From: DSWT01 sp049975385 | Lineage (GTDB): Bacteria; Chloroflexota; Anaerolineae; B4-G1; SLSP01 | DNA: 20,834 bases | Direction: 5' to 3' | Assembly: GCA_049975385.1 (NCBI GenBank) | Contig: JBNGDO010000087.1 | Coordinates: 1-20,834 of the forward strand | Part shown: piece by piece, positions 1 to 6,744 of the stretch | How the letters are laid out: every line of letters starts with the position of its first letter | How positions within the stretch are numbered: position 1 is the first letter of the stretch | Position numbers and translations under genes: made by a program | Notes under the pieces: generated by a model | The model's database searches: none | What the model saw: the letters and a program-made list of their open reading frames with translations, nothing else | What the model was told of the DNA's origin: nothing

Positions 1-1538
1 CCGAGGTATGCACCGACGAAGCCACCCGCAACGGTCGTGCTCAGGATGCGCCCGTCCATATCTTCGGCAACGGGTTTCCATGCGTCTGGCTTGGTTGCGA
101 CGTAGAAGTTGTACGCCTGCCCGTACACTTCCACTTTGAGGTAGAGTCGCCCGTCAGCCACAGGGCGCTCGGCGAGGATCGTTTCCGCCCCGCGCTCGCG
201 TTTAATCAGCCGGACGAGCATTTCGTCAGCAGCTACCGCGGTCACCACGAAACGGAAGTGGAAGTCGCTGTTTTGTAGCAGTACCATACCTGCTTCTTCG
301 TCCGGCGTGCCCGGCGTGAATTCCATCGCCGTCCGCGCCGTGAAGTTGATGTGCTGCTGCCGGCGTCCCACAAAGCTGGGGGTGGCCCACTCGGAGAGCT
401 TTTGCGGACGCAGCTTGAGGCGCAGATAGCCGGGACGTTCGGTCAGGCTGTAGAAATCGTCGCGCGGCGTGCGTAGGAAGTTCCAGACGTAATCCAGGTG
501 TTCGCTCTCGAAGTGGTCGCAGGCCGGGCGCGTGGGCCAGATGTGCTCAGGCAGGTCCGGCACGGGATACTCGAACTCGATCTTCCCGCTGCCAGGGCTG
601 ACGATGGGCCAGCCATGTTCCCATATCAGCGGCGCCATAAACGTCTCGCGGCCCAGGTTGAAGTAGTGATCCTCGTTGGGATCGCCGTCGGGGAGGAAGA
701 CGCGATCCAGCCGGCGCCCGCCGTAGGGCCGCATCGCCAGGCAGACCAGCCACCATTCGCCGTTCTGCGTTTCGACGATGTCGGCGTGGCCCGTGCCGGT
801 GATGGGGTGATCCTGTCCCAGGTGGCGGTGCGTAAGAATGGGGTTGCGCGGGTTGTTTTCGTAGGGGCCGGTGATGTTCTGGCTGCGCGCGATGGTGACG
901 GCGTGGTTGTGGCTTGTGCCGCCTTCCGCCACCATTAAGTAGTACCAGCCGTTGATTTTGTAGAGGTGCGGCGCTTCGGCGTGGATGCTGTCCTTCATCA
1001 TCCCGTCATACAGTGCGTATTTCTCGCCAACGAGCTGCATCGTCTGCAAATCCAACTCTTGCAGCCAGATTTCGCGGTGCCCGTGATACTGCTCGCCCTG
1101 CGGCGGGACGCGATTGCCGGTGTACCACACGCGCCCGTCGTCGTCGAAGAGCAGCGAGGGGTCGATGCCCGGCGCATCCTTCAGCCAGTACGGCTCCGAC
1201 CACGGCCCTGCCGGATCGGTCGCCGTGACGATGAAGTTACCGGATTCCTTTGTCCCCGCGACGAGCGTGTTGATGACGTAGAACACGCCGTCATGGAAGC
1301 GGATCGTCGGCGCGTACAGCCCGCCGGAGGGGCGCACCCCGTCCAGCGGCAGTTGTGAAGGCCGGTCGAGCACGTGCCCGATCTGTCGCCAGTGCGCCAG
1401 ATCGAGGCTGTGAAAAATCGGCAGGCCGGGGAAATACTCGAACGTCGAGTTGACCATGTAGTAATCTTCGCCAACGCGACAAATCGAAGGGTCGGGATAG
1501 AACCCGGGGAGAATTGGATTGCGATACGTTTTCGACAT
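1..1538 (-). CDS. GH43 beta-xylosidase / alpha-L-arabinofuranosidase, C-terminus cut by window edge
   Basis: Retaining no signal peptide, this is a cytosolic-looking inverting glycosidase that would release xylose or arabinose from oligosaccharides. About 512 residues are visible. The N-terminal five-bladed propeller of GH43 is clear: NPILPGFYPDPS carries the general base D16, GIDPSLLFDDDG the pKa-modulating D126, and IHAEAPHLY the general acid E188. These spacings match characterised GH43 beta-xylosidases. From about residue 320 the protein becomes a beta-sandwich of the GH43_C2 type, ending near GGFVGAYLG, close to the usual end of the family, so only some tens of residues are probably missing. 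The start is an ATG preceded by a good ribosome site, GAGGTGAT, six bases upstream. It is transcribed away from hepT after a gap of 96 bases. Xylosidase and arabinofuranosidase activities cannot be told apart here. Confidence 0.93.
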   Translation of the reverse strand, partial: MSKTYRNPILPGFYPDPSICRVGEDYYMVNSTFEYFPGLPIFHSLDLAHWRQIGHVLDRPSQLPLDGVRPSGGLYAPTIRFHDGVFYVINTLVAGTKESGNFIVTATDPAGPWSEPYWLKDAPGIDPSLLFDDDGRVWYTGNRVPPQGEQYHGHREIWLQELDLQTMQLVGEKYALYDGMMKDSIHAEAPHLYKINGWYYLMVAEGGTSHNHAVTIARSQNITGPYENNPRNPILTHRHLGQDHPITGTGHADIVETQNGEWWLVCLAMRPYGGRRLDRVFLPDGDPNEDHYFNLGRETFMAPLIWEHGWPIVSPGSGKIEFEYPVPDLPEHIWPTRPACDHFESEHLDYVWNFLRTPRDDFYSLTERPGYLRLKLRPQKLSEWATPSFVGRRQQHINFTARTAMEFTPGTPDEEAGMVLLQNSDFHFRFVVTAVAADEMLVRLIKRERGAETILAERPVADGRLYLKVEVYGQAYNFYVATKPDAWKPVAEDMDGRILSTTVAGGFVGAYL

Positions 1539-1583
1539 GAGTATCACCTCGTATGTATGATTAGTGGACACGTGGAGCGCGGG

Positions 1584-1602
1584 GATGTGTCGGTGGCACA
1601 TC
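1584..1602. promoter_or_regulatory. Short perfect inverted repeat in the GH43 leader, possible operator
   Basis: GATGTG and CACATC form a perfect 6-bp inverted repeat around a 7-bp spacer, 46 bases before the GH43 start. The size and symmetry would suit a LacI-type or similar dimer site controlling a sugar gene. It could also be chance or a weak RNA hairpin, since no T-run follows on either strand. Confidence 0.25.
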
Positions 1603-1634
1603 GCCAACGTTTTCGTGGAATAAAACTAACACAG

Positions 1635-2042
1635 TCATTTACTATGAAGTCGTGCTTCGAAGAGCACTAGAAACTTCTTGAAATCCCGCAAGGCTGGACG
1701 AATACTGCTATGCAAGATGGAGTAGTCGATTGCCTGGTATAAGTGCACAATGATATTGCGCATCCCGGCAGCCTTTACTAGATTCGCGCTCAGATCTGGT
1801 GGAAGCAGTCCCTGCGCACTGGCTTGCTTGAAGGCGTCACGGTAAGAATCCGGTGTAATGTCCTGCGTTGCCAGTTCGTGAAAAAGAATATCACACGTTG
1901 TCATCACCAACAACTCGAACAAGCGCTCGACCGTGTAATGTTGCGCGCGTACCTCGTCCAGTGAAGCGTTCTCGAATATCTGAAGATCTTCGAGGAGTTG
2001 ATGCAGGTAGGTTAGTTTACGCAGCAATACATCAGGGGGCAT
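1635..2042 (-). CDS. hepT: HepT-type HEPN toxin (DUF86)
   Basis: 135-residue all-helical HEPN protein, the ribonuclease toxin half of a MntA/HepT toxin-antitoxin pair. The defining RX4HXY motif is intact as R95-N-I-I-V-H100-L-Y102; in studied pairs R and H form the RNase site and the Tyr is the residue adenylylated by the antitoxin. A longer open frame reaches upstream, but the ATG at 2042 is chosen because the domain begins there (MPPDVLLRKL) and because it overlaps the end of mntA by 11 bases, the usual translationally coupled layout. Nothing suggests decay. Base composition looks a little less GC-rich than the enzyme genes around it, which would fit horizontal transfer. Confidence 0.9.
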   Translation of the reverse strand: MPPDVLLRKLTYLHQLLEDLQIFENASLDEVRAQHYTVERLFELLVMTTCDILFHELATQDITPDSYRDAFKQASAQGLLPPDLSANLVKAAGMRNIIVHLYQAIDYSILHSSIRPALRDFKKFLVLFEARLHSK

Positions 2043-2451
2043 TGTGTACCTCCATAGCGAATTCGTGCAGGCGTTGGCGCGCTGCGCGTCGAAAAGGCAG
2101 GCTATCATTGTAGGCGTGCCACAATTCCAAGCGTTTTTCATCCCACAAACCAGGGTGCACTTCGAAGATGAGATGCCCCTGGCGGACAATCTCAAACTGC
2201 AATACTGGGTCTAAATCGGGAGAAACGATAACCAGGCTCACGTCTTGATTGAGCCTGGTTTCTAGTTCAACCACCCACCCCAGGCGCGTTGCAACGGATA
2301 AGGTCTGCACGGGCCATATCGCTAAGTCTACATCGCTGTGTGGATGCGTTTGCCCTGTCGCTTGTGAGCCAAACAGCACGCACAAGCTAACCGGTCGCCG
2401 TTGGCACCACGGGATGACAGTGTTTGCAATGCGACGGATGTTTTGTTTCAT
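2032..2451 (-). CDS. mntA: MntA-type nucleotidyltransferase antitoxin
   Basis: 139-residue minimal nucleotidyltransferase. The hallmark GSX10DXD is intact: G28-S29, ten residues, then D40-V-D42, with a likely third acidic residue at D70 (NQDVSLV). Characterised MntA enzymes neutralise HepT by transferring AMP to the Tyr of its RX4HXY motif. An upstream in-frame extension would run into the preceding FAH gene, so the ATG at 2451 (MKQNIRRIAN) is preferred. A TACAAT hexamer lies a few bases upstream, so the pair may have a near-leaderless promoter of its own as well as read-through from the FAH gene 32 bases away. The gene overlaps hepT by 11 bases. Confidence 0.9.
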   Translation of the reverse strand: MKQNIRRIANTVIPWCQRRPVSLCVLFGSQATGQTHPHSDVDLAIWPVQTLSVATRLGWVVELETRLNQDVSLVIVSPDLDPVLQFEIVRQGHLIFEVHPGLWDEKRLELWHAYNDSLPFRRAARQRLHEFAMEVHNAP

Positions 2452-2483
2452 ACTTTCATTGTAGCATGGGAACGTTCGAGTGG

Positions 2484-3362
2484 CTATCCTGCCATTAACC
2501 AATTGGTCAATTTCCCCAACTTCTCCACTTTCACAGTGATTTTGTCCCCCGCCTGCATCCACACCTTCTCTTTCATCCCCAGGATAACGCCTTCCGGTGT
2601 CCCGGTGAGGATGACGTCGCCGGGTTTGAGGGTCATATATTGGCTGGCATAGCTGACAATCTGCGCGACGCTGAAGACCATATCGGCCGTGTTGGAATTT
2701 TGGCGCAACTCGCCGTTGAGCCAGCTTTGGGTCGCCAGTTTTTGTGGATCGCCGACCTCGTCAGCCGTGACCAGATACGGCCCCAGCGGGCAAAACTTGT
2801 CCGGCGTTTTGCCCAACAGCCACTGCGACGTGCGCATCTGCAACTCGCGGGCGCTGACATCGTTGGCGTTGCAGTAGCCCAGGACGTAGTCCAACGCAGC
2901 ATCCTCGGCGACGTACTTTGCCGTTCTGCCGATGACGGCGGCCAATTCCACCTCGTAATCGATCTCGATCACACCGCGCGGAATAGGGATCGATTCGCCG
3001 TAGGCAGCGAGCGCGTTGTTGAACTTCGAAAAGAATACGGGCACGCTGGGCACTTTCGCGCCGGATTCGGCGGCGTGACGGCGATAGTTCAAGCCCACGC
3101 AGAGGATTTTCTCCGGGGCAGGAACGCACGGACCGTAGACGAGTGTCGCTTCATCCAGCAGCCACGCGCCGGTCTCTGGTAGTGCAGCGACGAATCTCTC
3201 CAACGCGGGCAGGGCATCCAATCCCTGCGCGTAGAACGCCGCCGGTGTGTCCGGAACGTTGGCCTTCAGTGTCCTTGCCGCCGCTTTGACGTCGATGACG
3301 CCCCGTGATGTCTTGATGCCGAGCGCCGGGCCGTCAGTTGTTTGAAACGTAAGCAAAATCAT
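2484..3362 (-). CDS. Fumarylacetoacetate hydrolase (FAH) family enzyme
   Basis: 292 residues, the normal length for bacterial FAH-fold hydrolases, decarboxylases or isomerases that act on beta-keto or 2-keto acids in catabolic pathways. Landmarks are KILCVGLNYRRHAAE (85-99), IDYEVELAAVIG with metal ligands E137 and E139, NANDVSARELQ with ligand D168, and the closing LKPGDVILTGTPEGV (245-259). The start has a textbook ribosome site, AGGAGG, about eight bases upstream. It follows corA by 15 bases and so is very probably in the same transcript. Relatives include 2-keto-3-deoxy-acid dehydratases and acylpyruvases, which would fit sugar-acid catabolism beside the glycosidases, but the exact substrate cannot be read from the sequence. 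Confidence 0.92.
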   Translation of the reverse strand: MILLTFQTTDGPALGIKTSRGVIDVKAAARTLKANVPDTPAAFYAQGLDALPALERFVAALPETGAWLLDEATLVYGPCVPAPEKILCVGLNYRRHAAESGAKVPSVPVFFSKFNNALAAYGESIPIPRGVIEIDYEVELAAVIGRTAKYVAEDAALDYVLGYCNANDVSARELQMRTSQWLLGKTPDKFCPLGPYLVTADEVGDPQKLATQSWLNGELRQNSNTADMVFSVAQIVSYASQYMTLKPGDVILTGTPEGVILGMKEKVWMQAGDKITVKVEKLGKLTNWLMAG

Positions 3363-3377
3363 AAAGGTGTCCTCCTC

Positions 3378-4361
3378 TCACATCCACGCGCGTTTGCGCA
3401 TCCACAAATACATGCTTGTGGGCAAGAGCAGAATCAATGCCAGTATTCCCACGAATGCGCCGCGCCCTGTCCAGGTGTTGAGCGTCAAGACCGGCTGGAA
3501 AAAGTTCATCCCGAAGAAACCGGCGAGAAAGGAGACCGGCATGAACATCGTGGTGATGACGGTCAACGTCTTCATCACCTCGTTCATGCGGTTGTTGATG
3601 ACGGAAAGATACGTGTCTAATGCCCCGCCGACCAGATCGCGCAAACTGTCCACGATGTCATAGAGACGCACCAGATGATCGTACACATCGCGGAAAAAGA
3701 TGCCGCAATCAGAAGGAATAACGGCATACTCACCCCGCGCTAACTTGTTGAGCACTTCACGTTGCGGGGCGATGATGCGGCGCAGTGTCAACAGCGCGCG
3801 CTTGAGACCGAAAATCTGTTCCAGGACGCTCGGGGCCGGGTTGTCGAACACCTGATCCTCGATTTCGTCAATCGTCATGTCGATATCTTCGACGACCGGC
3901 ATATAATCTGCCGCCAACTCGTCTGCCAATTTGTACAGCAAATGCACCGCGCCTTTGTGCAGATGGCGCTCGTCACGCTGGCACAACGCCCACACCCGGT
4001 CCACGGCCTTCAGCGGTGTCGTTTGATGCGTGACGAGATAACGCGACCCGACAAAGATGTCCAGTTCCAATGTATCGATGTCATTGTCCTGGGGATTATA
4101 GCTGACAGCGTGCAGAACCAGGTAGAGATACTCACCCCAGTCATCGATCTTTGGCACGTGCGATTCTTCCAGGGCATCGTCAATCGCCAGGGGATGAAAG
4201 CCAAAAATATCGCGCAAAATGGGCGCGCAAACCTCTGCCGTCTCTTCGTACAGGTCTACCCACGACAGTCCCGTTTCGTCTTGCAGGGCTGTCGCCAAAG
4301 CTTCTGGCGGGATGTCGGTACGAATTTCCCCTTCGCCTGTGAAATAAAGTGTACGTATCAT
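3378..4361 (-). CDS. corA: CorA-family magnesium/cobalt transporter
   Basis: 327-residue inner-membrane divalent cation channel. The N-terminal two thirds form the soluble cytoplasmic funnel with a long acidic helix region (around DIDMTIDEIEDQVF). Two transmembrane helices close the protein: one near residues 262-282, the second near 302-320. Between them is the FGMNF form of the selectivity signature, with G284-M285-N286. The tail MRKRAWM is basic, as in CorA. The start is an ATG with a TAGGAAA ribosome site. It sits 10 bases after the mscS-type gene and 15 before the FAH gene, so it is an internal gene of the GH172 operon. It is probably a housekeeping or ion-balance gene rather than part of a sugar pathway. 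Confidence 0.95.
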   Translation of the reverse strand: MIRTLYFTGEGEIRTDIPPEALATALQDETGLSWVDLYEETAEVCAPILRDIFGFHPLAIDDALEESHVPKIDDWGEYLYLVLHAVSYNPQDNDIDTLELDIFVGSRYLVTHQTTPLKAVDRVWALCQRDERHLHKGAVHLLYKLADELAADYMPVVEDIDMTIDEIEDQVFDNPAPSVLEQIFGLKRALLTLRRIIAPQREVLNKLARGEYAVIPSDCGIFFRDVYDHLVRLYDIVDSLRDLVGGALDTYLSVINNRMNEVMKTLTVITTMFMPVSFLAGFFGMNFFQPVLTLNTWTGRGAFVGILALILLLPTSMYLWMRKRAWM

Positions 4362-4371
4362 GCGATTTTTC

Positions 4372-5286
4372 CTACCGGGTTCCGCGACGGTCTTCGAGAT
4401 GCACGTTGAACGGCGGAACCTCTACAATTTGCACCGTCGTCGAGGCCAGAGCAACGCGGTCTTCGGTTTGCTCGAACGCTTCGAGGATATGGGTGAACAG
4501 TTGGTCTTTAAAACCGCGGCGTTTTTTGTAGTCGACCACGTAACGCACGGTGAACTCCATCCAATTATCATTGGCAACCATCGTGATCACAGGCGCGACG
4601 TTTTCTTCTTCGATCAGATAGTGTTCGATAACTTCCTTCCAGACCTCGCGTGCAACGGGCACGTAATCCCCGGTGAGATCATTGGCGACGCGCTCAAGGA
4701 TTTCTCGCGCCAGCCGGTAATCGCTGCCGTATTTCACCGGAACCGTGATCTCATCCCACAGAAACGGGAAGTGGGCCGAGTAGTTAAACACCGGCTCCTT
4801 AAAAATGAAGCTGTTGGCAATGCGCACGATGCGCCCGTTGTAGAGATCCGCGCCGACCCAATCTCCACACTCCATCAACGTTGTGCGCAGGATATTGATG
4901 TCGATCACGTCGCCTTTGATGCCGCCCAACTGCACGCGGTCCCCCACCTTGTAGAAACTGCTGAAAGTGGCTGTCAGCCATCCCGCGACACTGGCGATGA
5001 CTTCTTGTAACGCAAAGGCGATTCCGGCGCTGGCAATCCCAAAGGCTACGGTGAAGTTGCCCAGTTGATTGACGAACACGCTCAGCAGAAACAGCACGCC
5101 GACCACGTAGCCGGCAAAGGTGGTGAGTTTGCGGAATTTGTAGCGTGTCTCAGTTTGCTTGATCTGGGCGCTCACCGTGCGATGCAAGAAGCGGACGATG
5201 AGAACGATGATCAGGATGCCGACGATAGCGGTAAAAATCTGTGAGAATAGTTGGCTTTGTAGCCAAACGTCGAGTAAAGTTTGCAT
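4372..5286 (-). CDS. MscS-family small-conductance mechanosensitive channel
   Basis: 304 residues, close to the length of E. coli MscS. Three membrane helices are visible: about 14-34, 55-75 and the pore-lining, Gly/Ala-rich TM3 at about 78-110 (VAFGIASAGIAFALQEVIAS). The beta domain then follows (YKVGDRVQLGGIKGDV) and a mixed C-terminal domain. Channels of this family open on hypo-osmotic shock to release solutes. The start is set by GGAGGTGAT, which lies inside the last codons of the GH172 gene; only four bases separate the two genes, so translation is probably coupled. A location between a glycosidase and a CorA transporter could reflect osmotic protection during solute uptake, but that is inference. 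Confidence 0.93.
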   Translation of the reverse strand: MQTLLDVWLQSQLFSQIFTAIVGILIIVLIVRFLHRTVSAQIKQTETRYKFRKLTTFAGYVVGVLFLLSVFVNQLGNFTVAFGIASAGIAFALQEVIASVAGWLTATFSSFYKVGDRVQLGGIKGDVIDINILRTTLMECGDWVGADLYNGRIVRIANSFIFKEPVFNYSAHFPFLWDEITVPVKYGSDYRLAREILERVANDLTGDYVPVAREVWKEVIEHYLIEEENVAPVITMVANDNWMEFTVRYVVDYKKRRGFKDQLFTHILEAFEQTEDRVALASTTVQIVEVPPFNVHLEDRRGTR

Positions 5287-5290
5287 CTGC

Positions 5291-6373
5291 TTAAATCACC
5301 TCCAATTCATCCCGCCCCGGCAATTCGGGGAATTCCGCCGTCGGCAAGGTCTGGTACCAGTAGGCGACAGAGGCGATGTCATCCTGCAACGGGAGATACC
5401 GACCATAGCTGCGCCAGCCGAGCGCCTGGATCGTCACCCGCAAATCCTGTTGGAAGCGAATCGGATCGACGATGTGCCAGCGGTACAGGCCGAAACGCTG
5501 CTGCGAGCGGTAAACGCCGTCGGGTTTGATGACCTGGTGCAGCCCGGCATAGGGTGTGGTGAAGGGCTGGTATTCGCGCGTCTCGCGATTCTCGAAGTTG
5601 TACGAACCGCAAAAGTAGTCTTCCGTTCCCGTTCCGCAGATCGTAGGGAAGGTCGTGTCGCCGTCCATGTAAAACTTAATCTCGCCTTCGCCCCACCAAC
5701 CGGTGTTGTTGACGCCCCACGCCATATACGTGCCGACGTAGTGGCCCTGTCCCTGCACGCCGTCGAGGATGGTGTAGACTTCTTTGTAGGGTAGGGGGTT
5801 GACGCGGCGGAATTGCGCGTGGAAGTAGCCCACGTCCTCCGGCACATCGGTGAGTGTGTAGTTGATCTGGTAATAGAGAGTCATCCGGTCCTCGGCGATG
5901 TTCTCCATGGTGATGCGGCAGCGTTTGTGAAAGGGCATCTCCCAGTAACAGTTGAAGGCGCTGCCGGGATTGACGCACACCGCCAGCGACGACAGTTGTG
6001 CGTACTGGCCCCAGCCCATCGCGAAGAAATCGCCTACCGGGCACTCCACCGACGGCTGCTCCTGATCGTCCCAGTAGATGCGGAGGATGCTGTAGCGCCA
6101 GTTGCCCGTCGGCGTCATCCAAATCTGCTGGATTGCACCGGGGCCGTCGATGTCTGCCAGCGTGAACGTTTGTCCGGGATCGATGCCCACCGAGGGCGAA
6201 ATCTTCCAGCCCTGTCCCAGGTCGCGGGCGCATCCCGCGCCGGTCCCTTCGAGCGCCATCCCCGCCTTGCCTTTCTCGCCGGTGAAGTTCTCCGGGCTGA
6301 TCGAGCGCGACTGCGCGTTCGAGAGCCGGGCGAGATTGCCGATGTGCAAGCCTAAACCGTTGAATGTGGTCAT
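5291..6373 (-). CDS. GH172 (DUF2961) glycoside hydrolase
   Basis: 360 residues from the ATG at 6373, chosen because a strong AAGGAG lies seven bases before it and the conserved fold starts there; the upstream extension falls within the inverted-repeat leader. The double jelly-roll DUF2961 family is recognised by ISPENFTGEKGKAG near the N-terminus and by WWGEGEIKFYMDGD and ICGTGTEDYF. These hold the conserved acidic residues E229/E231 and E251, which by family knowledge supply the acid/base and nucleophile. Known GH172 members hydrolyse alpha-D-fructofuranosides, D-arabinofuranosides or related furanosides. There is no signal peptide, so the enzyme is likely cytosolic. First gene of the tightly packed run leading to hepT. 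The substrate is uncertain. Confidence 0.9.
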   Translation of the reverse strand: MTTFNGLGLHIGNLARLSNAQSRSISPENFTGEKGKAGMALEGTGAGCARDLGQGWKISPSVGIDPGQTFTLADIDGPGAIQQIWMTPTGNWRYSILRIYWDDQEQPSVECPVGDFFAMGWGQYAQLSSLAVCVNPGSAFNCYWEMPFHKRCRITMENIAEDRMTLYYQINYTLTDVPEDVGYFHAQFRRVNPLPYKEVYTILDGVQGQGHYVGTYMAWGVNNTGWWGEGEIKFYMDGDTTFPTICGTGTEDYFCGSYNFENRETREYQPFTTPYAGLHQVIKPDGVYRSQQRFGLYRWHIVDPIRFQQDLRVTIQALGWRSYGRYLPLQDDIASVAYWYQTLPTAEFPELPGRDELEVI

Positions 6374-6403
6374 TGTAAGCTCCTTTTGGAAAGGATTTGT
6401 TAC

Positions 6404-6523
6404 GCTTGCCGACCACGAATTCTTCACGAATAAATGAATGGGCGCCTGGCTAACGCGCATTTCCGGTTGATCCAAGGCCTAAATTCGTTTATTCGTTTCC
6501 TGATTCGTGGTCGGCGGGCAAGC
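6404..6523. repeat. Long imperfect inverted repeat in the GH172 operon leader
   Basis: Left-arm blocks GCTTGCC-GACCACGAAT (6404-6420) and CGAATAAATGAAT (6427-6439) pair with ATTCGTTTATTCG (6483-6495) and ATTCGTGGTCGGCGGGCAAGC (6503-6523). The arms differ by one inserted CCCG-like block and one mismatch in the inner arm. The whole lies between the predicted promoter and the GH172 start, so it would fold as a roughly 120-base hairpin in the 5' leader. It may be a fold-back repeat or MITE-like element, or a regulatory structure. Confidence 0.7.
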
Positions 6524-6561
6524 CTTGTATTTTTGTCCTGCGTCATTGTTCGATGTGTGGG

Positions 6562-6590
6562 ATTATACAAGCGAGTAGAGGATGAAGCAA
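6562..6590 (-). promoter_or_regulatory. Sigma-70-type promoter of the GH172 operon
   Basis: On the minus strand a perfect -10 box TATAAT (6562-6567) is preceded by a 17-bp spacer and a partial -35 box TTGCTT (6585-6590). Transcription would start near 6555 and leave a leader of roughly 180 bases containing the long inverted repeat before the GH172 ATG. Confidence 0.65.
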
Positions 6591-6692
6591 ATATGTGACA
6601 CTACGGGATAGTACGGTGTGGAGCGGCGATGCGTGGATCGGAGAACTGGCGTTCCCCTCCAAGCATAAAAAAACCCTACAAACCTGCCTTGA

Positions 6693-6710
6693 GCGGATCG
6701 CCAGATCCGC
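6693..6710 (-). terminator. Weak candidate terminator hairpin after the GH39 gene
   Basis: GCGGATC and GATCCGC form a perfect 7-bp stem with a 4-base loop, 35 bases after the GH39 stop. On the minus strand a run of seven T (6667-6673) follows, but about 20 bases away, which is too far for a classic intrinsic terminator. The rest of the 371-base gap 6374-6744 holds the promoter and inverted repeat listed separately. Confidence 0.3.
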
Positions 6711-6744
6711 GTCTGATCGTTGTAATAATGACGATCGTTTCAGA

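Noticed and set aside
498..1358. Plus-strand open frames of 130-146 residues opposite the GH43 gene
   Set aside because: They lie wholly antisense to a gene with intact catalytic motifs, have Arg/Ala-rich shadow composition and no ribosome sites.
2043..2195. N-terminal extension of HepT by 51 residues
   Set aside because: It lies inside mntA, has no HEPN similarity, and the internal ATG at 2042 gives the normal family length.
4360..5010. Plus-strand open frame of 216 residues opposite the mechanosensitive channel gene
   Set aside because: Antisense to a clear MscS-family gene with membrane helices and an operon ribosome site; no family features of its own.
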